In this document: positions 26,959 to 36,566 of the stretch, one piece after another
How positions within the stretch are numbered: the first letter of the stretch is position 1
Layout: the number at the start of each line of letters is the position of its first letter
Origin: an uncultured Peptococcaceae bacterium
GTDB taxonomy: Bacteria; Bacillota; Peptococcia; Peptococcales; Peptococcaceae
DNA length: 44,798 nt
NCBI GenBank assembly: GCA_949743265.1
Contig: CATJSX010000114.1
Location: 1-44,798 of the forward strand
Direction of reading: 5' to 3'
Notes under the pieces: model-generated
What the model was told of the DNA's origin: nothing
What the model saw: the letters and a program-made list of their open reading frames with translations, nothing else
Database searches by the model: none
Program-made: the position numbers and the translations under genes

Positions 26959-27295
26959 AACTCTTCCCTCCCTTGCTGCTATCAATCTGATTTAAAAATA
27001 ACTTTTTTCATTTTCAAGCAGATTTATTGAGCAAAAAATATTCATAATTTATATAATACCACAACAATACACTATTCGACTATACTTATTGCTAATTTTT
27101 CATCAAAATAGCCAAAAAATTATTCAATTTACCTTTTAAAATAGTCTTTTGATGCGCAATTCCTTTTCCTTTACAAAATATTATCTGCATTTGATTATTT
27201 TGTGCTATAATATTAAACATAGTCTGAGCATTTTTAATCTACGCACTTAAACGTACGCTACAATTTTATGATTATCATATGTAGGAGATGATTCT
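26959..27295. other. Divergent intergenic region
   Basis: AT-rich, between the minus-strand recJ operon and the plus-strand zinc-ribbon gene. The only signal I can support is the extended -10 promoter at 27203-27211. Confidence 0.5.
27203..27211 (+). promoter_or_regulatory. Extended -10 promoter
   Basis: TGCTATAAT, an extended -10 element with consensus hexamer; no good -35 box at 17 bp. It lies about 85 bp before the zinc-ribbon gene. Confidence 0.5.
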
Positions 27296-27517
27296 GTGAG
27301 TCGCAATCATTTAAACAATTCTTTGCGTTATCAACGCTATTTAACCAATAACACCAGCTGCCTAACTTGCGCAATTCAACAATCACTGTCTGTCAATCAG
27401 CCGCTTATCAAAACCAGCTATCGTTGTTTAAACTGTCAACAAGTTACTGTTTTCGGAAGTTGTGAAAAAATCATTTGTCCCAACTGCCAAAGTGAACATA
27501 TGGAAAAGTTGTCATAA
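27296..27517 (+). CDS. Small zinc-ribbon protein, function unknown
   Basis: 73 residues from GTG 27296, preceded by AGGAGATG at good spacing. Three cysteine pairs are spaced CLTC, CLNC and CPNC with an extra cysteine in GSCEKIICPNC; the last two pairs make a zinc-ribbon or rubredoxin-like knuckle. No enzymatic domain fits in this length. The next gene, a ferritin-like di-iron protein, starts 53 bp later on the same strand, so a metal or redox partnership is plausible but unproven. Confidence 0.65.
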   Translation: MSRNHLNNSLRYQRYLTNNTSCLTCAIQQSLSVNQPLIKTSYRCLNCQQVTVFGSCEKIICPNCQSEHMEKLS

Positions 27518-27570
27518 AGGTTGATTCAAATTCATATAATCAAAATACCTTAGTTAAAGGAGGAATTTTG

Positions 27571-28101
27571 ATGCGCAAACCTACTGCCGCAAAACCCACC
27601 ACCAATAAACTTTATCAATCGCCAGAAAATTATCCGCCTATTGCCGTCAAAGAATGTAATTTGCAATACGCCGCTCTTCTTTCAAATAACTTTGCTTCAA
27701 CATTCAGTGAAACCACTGCCATTATGCAGTATAATTATCAAAAATGGGCTTTAGCGGCTTCAAATTTAAAACTTTCGCAAACGTTAGGTCATATCGCTAT
27801 GGTGGAAATGAAACATCTTGATTTTTTAGGTCAACTTATCGTACTCTTAGGCGGCTCCCCTCAATATATTGCTGTTAATAAAAACCGTCCAACCTATTGG
27901 AACAGCCGTATGATTTTTGCTGATACTACGCTTCCTAGCGTTTTGCAACGCAATATTCAAAGTGAACAATACGCTATAGATGCTTACCAAAACCAAATTA
28001 GCCTCATTCAAGATGAATTTGTCACAGCAATTTTAGCGCGTATTATCTTAGATGAACAAGTACATCTGGAAATATTTAAAACGTTTCTAGAAAATTGCTA
28101 A
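27571..28101 (+). CDS. Ferritin-like di-iron protein
   Basis: 176 residues from ATG 27571, with AAAGGAGG 7 nt upstream. A four-helix ferritin-like fold with the carboxylate pattern is visible: FSETTAIMQYNYQ, MVEMKHLDFLG (ExxH), QSEQYAIDAYQ and LDEQVHLEIF (ExxH). This ligand set is typical of rubrerythrin/bacterioferritin/Mn-catalase relatives. No rubredoxin domain is attached; the zinc-ribbon gene just upstream could play that role. Function as peroxidase or oxygen-stress protein is inference. Confidence 0.82.
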   Translation: MRKPTAAKPTTNKLYQSPENYPPIAVKECNLQYAALLSNNFASTFSETTAIMQYNYQKWALAASNLKLSQTLGHIAMVEMKHLDFLGQLIVLLGGSPQYIAVNKNRPTYWNSRMIFADTTLPSVLQRNIQSEQYAIDAYQNQISLIQDEFVTAILARIILDEQVHLEIFKTFLENC

Positions 28102-28403
28102 TCATTTTGACCAAACCACAGAAATTCAATTTGATAATATTTAGCAAAAACTATTGTTCACCAACACAAACCATCACTATTTTTTACGCGATCGGATTGA
28201 TTCAAAATTTTTTGCATTGCTTTTTGAATTTCTAATAAAAAGAACGCATTATCGGCTATCAATTTTTTTAACTAACTTCAAAGCCTTGTCGGTTCATTCA
28301 AACTGATCTGATGCCGATCAATTAAATCGCATAAATAACATGAGAAAGTACAAAAAATAAGCATGATTTCGTGAAATATTCTGTACTGGAAACTTCAGAT
28401 TGC
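28102..28403. other. Intergenic stretch
   Basis: AT-rich space between convergent genes; apart from the terminator at 28404-28463 I see nothing in it. Confidence 0.5.
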
Positions 28404-28463
28404 AAAAATAGAGAAAAAAGGAGCTTCGACAAATATGTCGAAGCTCCTTTTTTCTCTATTTTT
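28404..28463. terminator. Very long bidirectional terminator
   Basis: Perfect 28-bp stem (28404-28431 with 28436-28463) with a 4-nt loop AATA. A-run and T-run flanks make it work on both strands, separating the convergent ferritin-like gene and activase genes. Confidence 0.92.
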
Positions 28464-28560
28464 ACTATAAATTATTTTAAAGTAATTTTACCATAAACCT
28501 TTTACCAACTACTAAAAATTCAAAAACAACATTTAGCATCTATCTGACTAAGTAACGCTA

Positions 28561-29835
28561 CTAAATTTTTCCTTCAGCAATTTTGCGTCCAGTAGAAAGC
28601 ATCAATTTTAAACGATTCTCTTGATTAACTTTAGTCGCGCTGGCATCATAGTCAATGGGTACAATATTGGCTTCGGGAAAACATTCTTTAATCTTGCGAA
28701 TCATACCGCGACCGCAAATGTGATTAGGCAGACAACCAAAGGGCTGAGTGCAAACAATATTATTGACACCTTGATCGATCAATTCCAGCATTTCTGCTGT
28801 CAATAACCAGCCTTCGCCCATTTTCGCGCCATAGCCAATAAAACCTTTTGCTAAAGATTTGGTATGACTAAAATTAGAAGGCGGCGTCAGCTGCGGAAAA
28901 TCCTTGATTACAGCAATCATATCTTTTTGAATGTTTTCAAAGTAATTGAGCAGATACTGGCTAACGTATTTTTTTAACCGTGAACCGCCATATAAGCGAT
29001 AATCTTCAATGCCTGTATCAATAGTATATAAAAGGAAATCCAATAATCCGGGAATGACGACTTCCGCATCTTCATTACGCAAAAATTCTTCTAAATTATT
29101 ATTACCTAGTGGAGCAAATTTAACATAAATTTCGCCAACAACGCCTACTTTAATTTTATGACGCTCACTGGACAAAAGCGCTACAAAATCAGCTGTTATC
29201 TGCCGCATTTTTTGACGTAACGCTTTTTTGCCCATACTCTTATTTTGAGCAAAATCATGCAGCAGAATTTGCACATGCTTATCAATTAAGCGGTCAACAC
29301 TGCCTGCTTCTCTCTCATATGGCAACGTTTGATTGCGCAAAAGCATAAATAAATCGCCATAAATGACAGCATGAGCCAATTTTTTGACCATTGACAGCGT
29401 AATTTTGAAGCCGGGATTATCCTCTAAACCGTTAAAATTCAACGATACTACTGGTATTTGAGCCAAACCTGCTTTTGCTAATGCCTTGCGCAACAAACTA
29501 ACATAATTTGAAGCTCGGCAGCCGCCGCCAGTCTGTGTCATCATCAACGCCACTTTATTCAAATCATATTTGCCGCTTTGCAGTGCATCCATTAGCTGCC
29601 CAATGACCAACTGAGCAGGATAACAAATATCATTATGCGTATATTTCAAGCCATTTTCGATAATATTAGCATTTTGCGTATTGATAATTTCCAAATGATA
29701 ACCTTCAGCAGTAAAAATGGGTTTAAATAACTCGAAATGAACCGGCAGCATCATTGGCACCAAAATCGTATAGGTTTCTTTCATTTCTTCAGTAAAAATA
29801 ACGCGACCATTATCATCGTATTGCAGCTGAGTCAT
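28561..29835 (-). CDS. Acyl-CoA dehydratase activase-related protein, C-terminal partner
   Basis: 424 residues resembling the C-terminal third of the roughly 1400-residue activase-related proteins of anaerobes (2-hydroxyacyl-CoA dehydratase-component-like). Motifs: YTILVPMMLPVHFELF, a CYPAQLVIGQ cysteine block, TQTGGGCRASNY, and CTQPFGCLPNHICGRGM, with cysteines suited to Fe-S ligation. ATG 29835 has AAGGCGGTG upstream and lies 23 bp inside the preceding gene. Two overlapping genes therefore encode what is usually one polypeptide. The natural reaction of this family is not known. Confidence 0.8.
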   Translation of the reverse strand: MTQLQYDDNGRVIFTEEMKETYTILVPMMLPVHFELFKPIFTAEGYHLEIINTQNANIIENGLKYTHNDICYPAQLVIGQLMDALQSGKYDLNKVALMMTQTGGGCRASNYVSLLRKALAKAGLAQIPVVSLNFNGLEDNPGFKITLSMVKKLAHAVIYGDLFMLLRNQTLPYEREAGSVDRLIDKHVQILLHDFAQNKSMGKKALRQKMRQITADFVALLSSERHKIKVGVVGEIYVKFAPLGNNNLEEFLRNEDAEVVIPGLLDFLLYTIDTGIEDYRLYGGSRLKKYVSQYLLNYFENIQKDMIAVIKDFPQLTPPSNFSHTKSLAKGFIGYGAKMGEGWLLTAEMLELIDQGVNNIVCTQPFGCLPNHICGRGMIRKIKECFPEANIVPIDYDASATKVNQENRLKLMLSTGRKIAEGKI

Positions 29836-32776
29836 CAGCAGTCACCGCCTTTCTTTGTTGCTCAATAGCAGCAAATAAACTGCGCAGACGAATTTTGACA
29901 GCGCCTAAATTGTTAATTTCATCAATTTTTATTTGCGTATAAATATGATTTTCTCTTTCCAAGATTTCTCGTACTTCGTCAGTCGTCACCGCATCTAAAC
30001 CACAGCCAAAAGACACCAACTGAACCAAATACATATCGTCTTGCTGCGCAATGTATCGAGCAGCATTATACAATCGAGCATGATAAGTCCATTGATTAAG
30101 CACTCGCGTTTTAGGCTTATCTTGCGCTAAAGGCAAACAATCTTCGGAAATAACAACGGCGCCAAAACTGGTAATGAGCTGATCAATGCCATGATTGATT
30201 TCAGGATCAATATGGTACGGGCGTCCAGCCAAGACAATAATCGGCAAATTGTGATTTCTGGCATAAGTGATTGCTTCCATACCATAATCTTTTAACGTTT
30301 TTAAATACGATTCATACGATTCATAAGCCGTGTTGACAGCTTTTTTCATCGTAAAATAATTGATATGGCCAAAAGACAGCAGCGCTTGCTGCATAGCTTT
30401 GAGAAAATGCTTAGGGTTATGAGGCCCTAAATAGTCCATAATGAAATTCTTTTCGTTCAACGTTTTCATATTGGCTTTCAAAACTTCGGGATAATACGCT
30501 ACTACCGGACAGTTATAATGATTATCACTGATTTTTTCGTCGAAATTATAAGCCATACAGGGATAAAATATACCATCCAAATTTTGCTTAAGCAGATATT
30601 CCAAATGACCATGCATCAACTTTGCCGGATAGCAAACCGTATCAGAAGGCACGGTGTGCTGACCTTCCAGATACAACGCACGACTGCCAAAAGGTGAACG
30701 CACTACTTCAAAATCCAGCGCCGTTAATAGTGCATGATAAAAATGGTAATTCTCATACATATTTAACCCCATCGGTAATCCCATGCGACCGCGAGATGCG
30801 TTTTTTTTCGCTATTCGTTTCTGAATCTGCTGGCGCTTAAATTGATAGGCATTGTAAACGACCGTTTCTTTGACAACCGTATGTTGATTGAGAGGTCTTT
30901 CGCAACGGTTGCCAGCAATGAGTCGACCATGAATGAATTGATTGATAGTCAGCTGACAATGATTACCACAAAGCTGGCAAATTTCATTAGTAACTTGATG
31001 AGTAAATGTCTTTAATTGTTCTGCTGTCAAAATTTGCGATTGTGATAGCTTTTGATTTTTGGCATACAGCGCAGCGCCGTAAGCGCCCATAAGACCAGCA
31101 ATCGTTGGTCTTATGACTTCGCTCTGAACTTCCATTTCAAAAGCACGTAAAATAGAGTCGTTTAAAAAAGTGCCGCCTTGCACAACAATATGATGTCCCA
31201 AATCCTCTTTAGAATTAGCGCGAATGACTTTATACAGTGCATTTTTAACAACACTGATAGACAGTCCCGCCGAGATATCCTCCACGCTGGCGCCCTTTTT
31301 CTGCGCTTGTTTCACCGATGAATTCATAAATACAGTACAACGCGAACCTAAGTCCACCGGATTTTTAGCAAAAAGCCCCATTTGCGCAAATTCTTCTACG
31401 CCATACCCTAAAGCAGTGGCAAAAGTAGATATAAAAGAGCCGCAGCCGGAAGAACAAGCTTCGTTAAGAAAAATCGTATCAATAATATGGTTTTTAATTT
31501 TAAAGCATTTGATATCCTGCCCACCAATATCAATAATAAAATCAACTTCCGGCATAAAACGCTGTGCCGCCGTCAAATGCGCCACTGTTTCCACCAAGCC
31601 AAAATCTAAATTAAAAGCTTGGCGAACCAATTCTTCGCCATAGCCAGTAGCCGCCGCTGATGCAATTTGAACTGCCGGATTTTCCTGATAAATTGCTAAT
31701 AACGCCTCGCGAACAATTTGAATGGGATTGCCGTCACTAGTAGCATAATGACCAAATAGCAACTCGCCGTTTTCGCCAACCGCGACAATTTTTGCCGTTG
31801 TCGAACCAGCGTCAATACCTAAATAAACTTTTTTTGAATAAGTAGCCAAATCATCCCTTGCAATGTCATGAGCTTGATGACGAGCAACAAAAGTACGATA
31901 TTCATTTTCATCAGCAAAAAGCGGTGATAAATGACCCTGATAATGATTAGCATCGCTTTGCTGTCTCATGACACCCAATAATTGAGCAATATCAATACCG
32001 TGTTCTTTATCACTGTAAAGAGCAGCGCCGTAAGCCACATAATATTGTGCATTTTCAGGAAAAATCCCCATTTCTGGCGTTAATTTCAACGTATTAACGA
32101 AACTTTTCTGCAAACTTTTAAAAAACGTCAGCGGACCGCCTAAAAACATCATCCGTCCTACTAAATCTCGCCCTTGTGCTAAACCGCCAATAGTTTGATT
32201 GACTACCGCTTGAAAAATGCTAGCGGCAACGTTTTCTTTAGACGCTCCTTGATTTAAAAGCGGCTGAATATCACTTTTAGCAAACACGCCGCAGCGAGAA
32301 GCAATGGGATAAATGCAATCAGCTTGACTTGCCAATTGATCCATTTCTTCCAACTCCACGTTGAGCAAAACTGCCATCTGGTCAATAAAAGCACCTGTCC
32401 CACCAGCACAAGAACCGTTCATACGCACTTCGACACCGTTAGTCAAAAACAAAATTTTGGCGTCTTCGCCGCCTAGTTCAATGACCACATCAATAGGCTC
32501 GGAATAATTTTCAACAGCTTCTTGCGTAGCGATAACTTCTTGGACAAAAGGAATAGAAAATTTTTCTGCTATTCCTAAAGCCGCCGAACCGGTAATAGCC
32601 AATTGAACAGGCTGATGATGAGTAATTTCTTGATCGATATAAGTTAATACTTCTTCTGTTTTCTCTTTAATTTGCGCTCGATGCCGCTGATAGGATTGAT
32701 AGACTAATTTTCCGTTTTCTTCAAGCACGACACATTTAATGGTCGTCGATCCGATATCCAACCCAATTCTATACAT
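29813..32776 (-). CDS. Tandem BadF/HgdC-type ATPase with DUF2229-like region
   Basis: 987 residues. Two ASKHA-type activase domains in series: first RIGLDIGSTTIK, GGEDAKI, NGSCAGGTGAFID, ASRCGVFAKSD; second (from about residue 325) GIDAGSTTAK, GGQDIKCFKI, NEACSSGCGSFIS, GSRCTVFMNSS. The SCAGG and ACSSG cysteines plus the RC motifs match the Fe4S4 cluster site of HgdC-like activators. Residues about 630-960 form a DUF2229-like region with CYPAKLMHGH and YPCMAYN. GGAGG precedes ATG 32776. No HgdA/B dehydratase genes are nearby, so the partner is unknown. It probably reads on into the overlapping downstream gene. Confidence 0.85.
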   Translation of the reverse strand: MYRIGLDIGSTTIKCVVLEENGKLVYQSYQRHRAQIKEKTEEVLTYIDQEITHHQPVQLAITGSAALGIAEKFSIPFVQEVIATQEAVENYSEPIDVVIELGGEDAKILFLTNGVEVRMNGSCAGGTGAFIDQMAVLLNVELEEMDQLASQADCIYPIASRCGVFAKSDIQPLLNQGASKENVAASIFQAVVNQTIGGLAQGRDLVGRMMFLGGPLTFFKSLQKSFVNTLKLTPEMGIFPENAQYYVAYGAALYSDKEHGIDIAQLLGVMRQQSDANHYQGHLSPLFADENEYRTFVARHQAHDIARDDLATYSKKVYLGIDAGSTTAKIVAVGENGELLFGHYATSDGNPIQIVREALLAIYQENPAVQIASAAATGYGEELVRQAFNLDFGLVETVAHLTAAQRFMPEVDFIIDIGGQDIKCFKIKNHIIDTIFLNEACSSGCGSFISTFATALGYGVEEFAQMGLFAKNPVDLGSRCTVFMNSSVKQAQKKGASVEDISAGLSISVVKNALYKVIRANSKEDLGHHIVVQGGTFLNDSILRAFEMEVQSEVIRPTIAGLMGAYGAALYAKNQKLSQSQILTAEQLKTFTHQVTNEICQLCGNHCQLTINQFIHGRLIAGNRCERPLNQHTVVKETVVYNAYQFKRQQIQKRIAKKNASRGRMGLPMGLNMYENYHFYHALLTALDFEVVRSPFGSRALYLEGQHTVPSDTVCYPAKLMHGHLEYLLKQNLDGIFYPCMAYNFDEKISDNHYNCPVVAYYPEVLKANMKTLNEKNFIMDYLGPHNPKHFLKAMQQALLSFGHINYFTMKKAVNTAYESYESYLKTLKDYGMEAITYARNHNLPIIVLAGRPYHIDPEINHGIDQLITSFGAVVISEDCLPLAQDKPKTRVLNQWTYHARLYNAARYIAQQDDMYLVQLVSFGCGLDAVTTDEVREILERENHIYTQIKIDEINNLGAVKIRLRSLFAAIEQQRKAVTADDSAAIR

Positions 32777-33223
32777 ATTGCCTCCTATTTTAGTGATATT
32801 TCTTTATGTACTTGCTAATATTATTCTTTTTATCTTACGCTGTTTATTGATATGTTAAAATAGCGTCTCAATATTTAGAGCATACCTAAAAATCAATAAT
32901 GGCAAACTTTTTATCAATCTATAATTAAATAGACCAATTATTTTGGGTTGAAAAGTGATGGCATTTCATCATTTTCAACTCTTTTTTATATTTTTTTGCC
33001 TGTCTAATCAACTATAGTTTGTCAGATAACAAAAATTGTTCCAAATAAACTGTCTCACAAACAATATCAACACTATCTAACGCTTACCTTATCACTTAAA
33101 TCATAAATGAGCAAGCGACAATATGAATAAAATTATTATACCATTATCTATAAAACAGCGCTTAGCTTTAATTACCCATTAACCGTTTCTTTTTAAACTG
33201 CTGAAAGTTGGAATATCTATACG
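32777..33223. other. Intergenic region with an orphan plus-strand terminator
   Basis: Contains a plus-strand hairpin plus T-run (32947-32988) and a TATAAT at 32920-32925. No gene or long repeat is seen. Confidence 0.5.
32947..32988 (+). terminator. Plus-strand terminator without an obvious gene
   Basis: GTTGAAAAGTGATG pairs with CATCATTTTCAAC (one bulged base), 6-nt loop, then a six-T run. Both flanking genes are on the minus strand, so no annotated transcript needs it. Confidence 0.6.
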
Positions 33224-33257
33224 AAAAGCCCTGCGCCTAAAGGCAACAGGGCTTTTA
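33224..33257 (-). terminator. Terminator of pnp
   Basis: Minus-strand 10-bp stem AAAAGCCCTG with CAGGGCTTTT (33247-33256 with 33224-33233), with an internal GCC/GGC pair, just past the pnp stop. Confidence 0.85.
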
Positions 33258-33260
33258 TGA

Positions 33261-35381
33261 TTATTTGGTTTCGTTTTGCTGTGCTTCCTTGAGCAATTCT
33301 TTACGGGAAAGGTTGACGCGCCCCTGCTTGTCAATCTCAATGACCTTTACCATAATTTCATCACCAATCTTAACTACATCTTCTACTTTTTTCACTCTTT
33401 CTAGTGCCAACTGAGAAATATGCACCAGTCCGTCTTTACCTGGCAGAAGTTCAACGAAAGCGCCAAATTCCATGATACGTACAACTTTGCCTAAATAAAT
33501 CTCACCAACTTCTACTTCTTTCGTCAAGTTGGTAATAATTTTAATAGCTTCTTGTGCAGCTATCGCATCGTTAGACATGATAGAAACCTTGCCATCGTCT
33601 TCAATGTCAATTTTTACGCCCGTATCTTCCACAATCTTTTTGATCACTTTACCGCCCGGTCCAATAACATCTCGAATTTTATCAGGATTAATCATCATCG
33701 TATGCACTCTGGGCGCGTATTCGGATAGACTCTCTCTCGGTTTATTGATGGCTTCCATCATTTTACCCATAATAAACATTCGCCCATCTCTGGCTTGTGC
33801 CAACGCTTGTTTTAAAATCGCTTTGTTAATGCCAGCAATTTTAATATCCATTTGAATAGCCGTAACGCCTACTTCCGTACCAGCCACTTTGAAATCCATA
33901 TCGCCTAATGCATCTTCCAAACCCTGCAAATCAGTCAGTACGGTAAATTCGTCGCCTTCTCTAATCAAACCCATTGCCACGCCGGAAACTGGTCGCTTTA
34001 AAGGTACGCCTGCCGCCATTAGAGACAGCGTACTGCCGCAAACGCTACCCATAGATGTAGAACCGTTCGATTCAATAGCTTCAGAAACGACACGAATCGT
34101 ATAAGGAAATGTTTCATCATCAGGAATCATCGGTTCCAAAGCACGTTCGGCCAAAGCGCCATGCCCAATCTCACGACGACCCGGACCACGCATCGGTTTT
34201 GCTTCGCCAACGCTGTAAGGTGGAAAATTGTAATGATGAAGATAACGTTTGCTGCTTTCCGCTTCTAAGCCATCCAGCATTTGTTCCTCTCTAGCAGCGC
34301 CTAAAGTAACTACAGAAAGAATCTGTGTCTGTCCGCGTGTAAAGAGTGCACTGCCATGGGCTCTCGGCAAAATATCAACTTCACAGGTGATAGGGCGCAC
34401 TTCATCAAGCGCACGACCATCCGGTCTAATTTTATCATCGGTAATCAAATGCCGTACGATAGATTTCATTAAATTATCCAACGCCAAACGAATATTATTT
34501 TCTTCTTCAGGAAAAATGGTTAAGAAATGTTCTACAGCTTCAGCCTTTACAGCTTCCGCAGCGTCATCTCTGGCGTGTTTTTCTTTAATACGAATTGCTT
34601 CTAATAAATGATCGTGAGCATATTCATTAACCGCATTGGTTATTTCATCAGGAATATTGATCAAAACGGGAGTTTCTTTTTCCTTGGCCAAGCCCAATTC
34701 TAACGCTTCACGGCGGAAATCTTCAATCAAGGCAACAATTTTTTGTACTTCTTCATGTCCACGCATGATCGCATCTAAAATAACCATTTCGGGAACTTCT
34801 TTGGCACCTGCTTCTACCATCATGACTGCATCAGCTGTCCCAGCAACCACTAAATGCAATGTACTTTGAGCCGCTTGCTCTACTGTTGGATTGATCACAA
34901 ATTCGCCGTCAACCAAACCTACCGAAACAGCTGCTGTCGGTCCCATAAATGGAATCTGCGAAATATGAAGAGCTGCTGAAGCGCCAACCATCGCCAATAC
35001 ATCTGGAGCATTATCTTGATCCACTGACAAGATAGTCGCTACAATTTGCACATCATTGCGATAGCCTTTAGGAAACAGCGGTCGAATAGGACGGTCAATC
35101 AAACGACTGGAAAGAATAGCTTTTTCACTGGGACGTCCTTCCCGCTTGATAAAACCGCCAGGAATTTTACCTACAGCATAAAGTCTTTCTTCATAATCGA
35201 CAGTTAACGGAAAAAAATCAATGCCTTCCCGCGGCTCTTTAGTACCAGTAGCAGTAGCTAAAACTGCCGTATCACCATAAGTGATAAAGACAGCTCCGCT
35301 GGCTTGCTTCGCCATACGACCAGTTTCTAACGTCATAGTTCTGCCACCGACGTCAATAGATTTTCTTAAAACAGTTGTCAT
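33261..35381 (-). CDS. pnp: Polyribonucleotide nucleotidyltransferase (PNPase)
   Basis: 706 residues; phosphorolytic 3'-5' RNA exonuclease of the degradosome. Two RNase PH domains (first with [16 protein letters not shown] and [20 protein letters not shown]; second with [32 protein letters not shown] and the catalytic [10 protein letters not shown]), then KH ([19 protein letters not shown]) and S1 ([22 protein letters not shown]) domains. GGAGG lies 6 nt before ATG 35381 (3 nt before ATG 35384). rpsO, its usual upstream neighbour, is absent here. The leader contains a long-range stem, 35406-35479. Confidence 0.97.
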   Translation of the reverse strand: MTTVLRKSIDVGGRTMTLETGRMAKQASGAVFITYGDTAVLATATGTKEPREGIDFFPLTVDYEERLYAVGKIPGGFIKREGRPSEKAILSSRLIDRPIRPLFPKGYRNDVQIVATILSVDQDNAPDVLAMVGASAALHISQIPFMGPTAAVSVGLVDGEFVINPTVEQAAQSTLHLVVAGTADAVMMVEAGAKEVPEMVILDAIMRGHEEVQKIVALIEDFRREALELGLAKEKETPVLINIPDEITNAVNEYAHDHLLEAIRIKEKHARDDAAEAVKAEAVEHFLTIFPEEENNIRLALDNLMKSIVRHLITDDKIRPDGRALDEVRPITCEVDILPRAHGSALFTRGQTQILSVVTLGAAREEQMLDGLEAESSKRYLHHYNFPPYSVGEAKPMRGPGRREIGHGALAERALEPMIPDDETFPYTIRVVSEAIESNGSTSMGSVCGSTLSLMAAGVPLKRPVSGVAMGLIREGDEFTVLTDLQGLEDALGDMDFKVAGTEVGVTAIQMDIKIAGINKAILKQALAQARDGRMFIMGKMMEAINKPRESLSEYAPRVHTMMINPDKIRDVIGPGGKVIKKIVEDTGVKIDIEDDGKVSIMSNDAIAAQEAIKIITNLTKEVEVGEIYLGKVVRIMEFGAFVELLPGKDGLVHISQLALERVKKVEDVVKIGDEIMVKVIEIDKQGRVNLSRKELLKEAQQNETK

Positions 35382-35405
35382 CATTTACCTCCAAAAAAAA
35401 ATTAT

Positions 35406-35479
35406 TTTCGACCAATAATTAACATCTAACAACAAGCAAAATCGTCTGCTTACTCTTAGCTATTAATTACCGGTCGAAA
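35406..35479 (-). promoter_or_regulatory. Structured 5' leader of pnp
   Basis: Arms 35463-35479 and 35406-35422 pair over 8 + 7 bp with one 2-nt internal mismatch; a smaller hairpin (AAGCA/TGCTT) sits between them. The stem ends about 25 nt before the pnp start. In enterobacteria a pnp leader stem is cut by RNase III and mediates autoregulation; the same role here is inference. Upstream to 35937 I see only a short 8-bp inverted repeat at 35562-35584. Confidence 0.5.
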
Positions 35480-35937
35480 CGATGTTTCAAAAGAAACTTA
35501 TTCTACTAATTTTACCACATTTTCAAACAAATACAAGCCTTTAAAATAGGATTTTTATAGATGTCTTCTGTGAAATAGAAGACAATAAAAGCTATTAAGC
35601 AAACAAAGCCAACTTTTCAATAGTTTAGTTGTTTAGTTAGACAGTTTATTCCTTACACCTGTTTCATAAAAATGTAAAGCAGATAAGAAATTTGCAGAAT
35701 GCCATTTCTCTGTTTATGATTTGATTTTGCATGCGTTTTGGTTTTCAGTTTTTCTGTGTGATGCTGATTAATTTATAAATCAATATTACAAATCTTTTTG
35801 CTTTTCCTTCCAAGAATAAATTAGAAAACGCTTTTATTCCAACACTTGTGTATAGATTGTTGATTGTTTTGGCATAATTTATTTTGTATACTAATCTTAT
35901 AGTTCAATAAACAATTAAAAAGAAAGGAAAGATCATA

Positions 35938-36162
35938 ATGGCAAATTCTAAAATCGTAAAAACCAATGAGAGAATAGCAGAGAAAGTTGTTAATACGTTT
36001 GAAAAAATCGAAGATACTGTTGTTAGTGGTTATACAAAAATTGAGGATACAGTCGTTGACGGCTATACAAAAATCGAAGACGCTTTCGTTGATCGCTATC
36101 TTACAAGGGAAGGCGAATCCATAGCAGACGCTAAAGAACGTTTGAAAAAGAACAAGAATTAA
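35938..36162 (+). CDS. Small protein of four 11-residue amphipathic repeats
   Basis: 74 residues, no family function known to me. Residues 12-55 are four consecutive undecads: RIAEKVVNTFE, KIEDTVVSGYT, KIEDTVVDGYT and KIEDAFVDRYL. The regular I/V/V/Y spacing with K, E and D on the other face predicts one long amphipathic helix of the 11/3 type used to lie on membranes or form LEA-like rods. The tail is highly charged (about 56-74). AAAGGAAAG precedes the ATG. A TTGTTT-17-TATACT promoter is possible 60-70 bp upstream. It is monocistronic. Confidence 0.75.
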   Translation: MANSKIVKTNERIAEKVVNTFEKIEDTVVSGYTKIEDTVVDGYTKIEDAFVDRYLTREGESIADAKERLKKNKN

Positions 36163-36265
36163 ATGATAATTCGATCGGTCGCTGCCGCACTTACTTATAA
36201 CAGTGTTTTTAACTAATGTTTTCCGCTTCGTTCATGCGTAAACTTGAGTTTATGCCACAAAAAAC

Positions 36266-36294
36266 TTGACAATTTTTTTATGGTAAGTTATACT
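36266..36294 (+). promoter_or_regulatory. Promoter of tRNA-Val
   Basis: TTGACA (36266-36271) and TATACT (36289-36294), spacer exactly 17 bp, 13 bp before the tRNA. Confidence 0.85.
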
Positions 36295-36307
36295 ATAAAC
36301 ATTGTTA

Positions 36308-36381
36308 GGGCGGTTAGCTCAGGTGGTTAGAGTACTTGCTTGACATGCAAGGGGTCGTAGGTTCGAGTCCTATACCGCCCA
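36308..36381 (+). tRNA. tRNA-Val (anticodon GAC)
   Basis: Acceptor GGGCGGT with ACCGCCC, anticodon stem CTTGC/GCAAG enclosing TTGACAT (GAC), T-loop GGTTCGAGTCC, discriminator A, CCA not encoded. Confidence 0.95.
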
Positions 36382-36392
36382 TAGCGATTTGA

Positions 36393-36427
36393 AGCGTGTT
36401 TCCGATTCTGTGGAGACACGCTTTTTT
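36393..36427 (+). terminator. Terminator of tRNA-Val
   Basis: 11-bp stem AGCGTGTTTCC with GGAGACACGCT (one G-U pair), then six T. Confidence 0.85.
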
Positions 36428-36490
36428 GTAGTTTTCCTGTTTATATGATTAACTTTTTATATGGCGGCTTTTTTGTGCTGTATAGTCAAT

Positions 36491-36540
36491 GTCTGCTGGG
36501 AGCCACCCTATCTTGGTTGGTAAGACGGCTCCCAGCAGAC
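36491..36540. repeat. GC-rich long hairpin
   Basis: Perfect 14-bp inverted repeat GTCTGCTGGGAGCC / GGCTCCCAGCAGAC with a 22-nt loop. It is much more GC-rich than the surroundings and has no T-run. It lies in the gap between tRNA-Val and an orphan gene. Confidence 0.6.
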
Positions 36541-36566
36541 CTCAGCTATTGCTTGCCAAATTAGAG

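Noticed and set aside
31224-31643. 139-codon frame antisense to the activase gene
   Set aside because: A shadow frame over a conserved coding region; codon pattern follows the minus-strand gene.
34249-34611. 120-codon frame antisense to pnp
   Set aside because: Runs over the conserved PNPase core and has no ribosome site.
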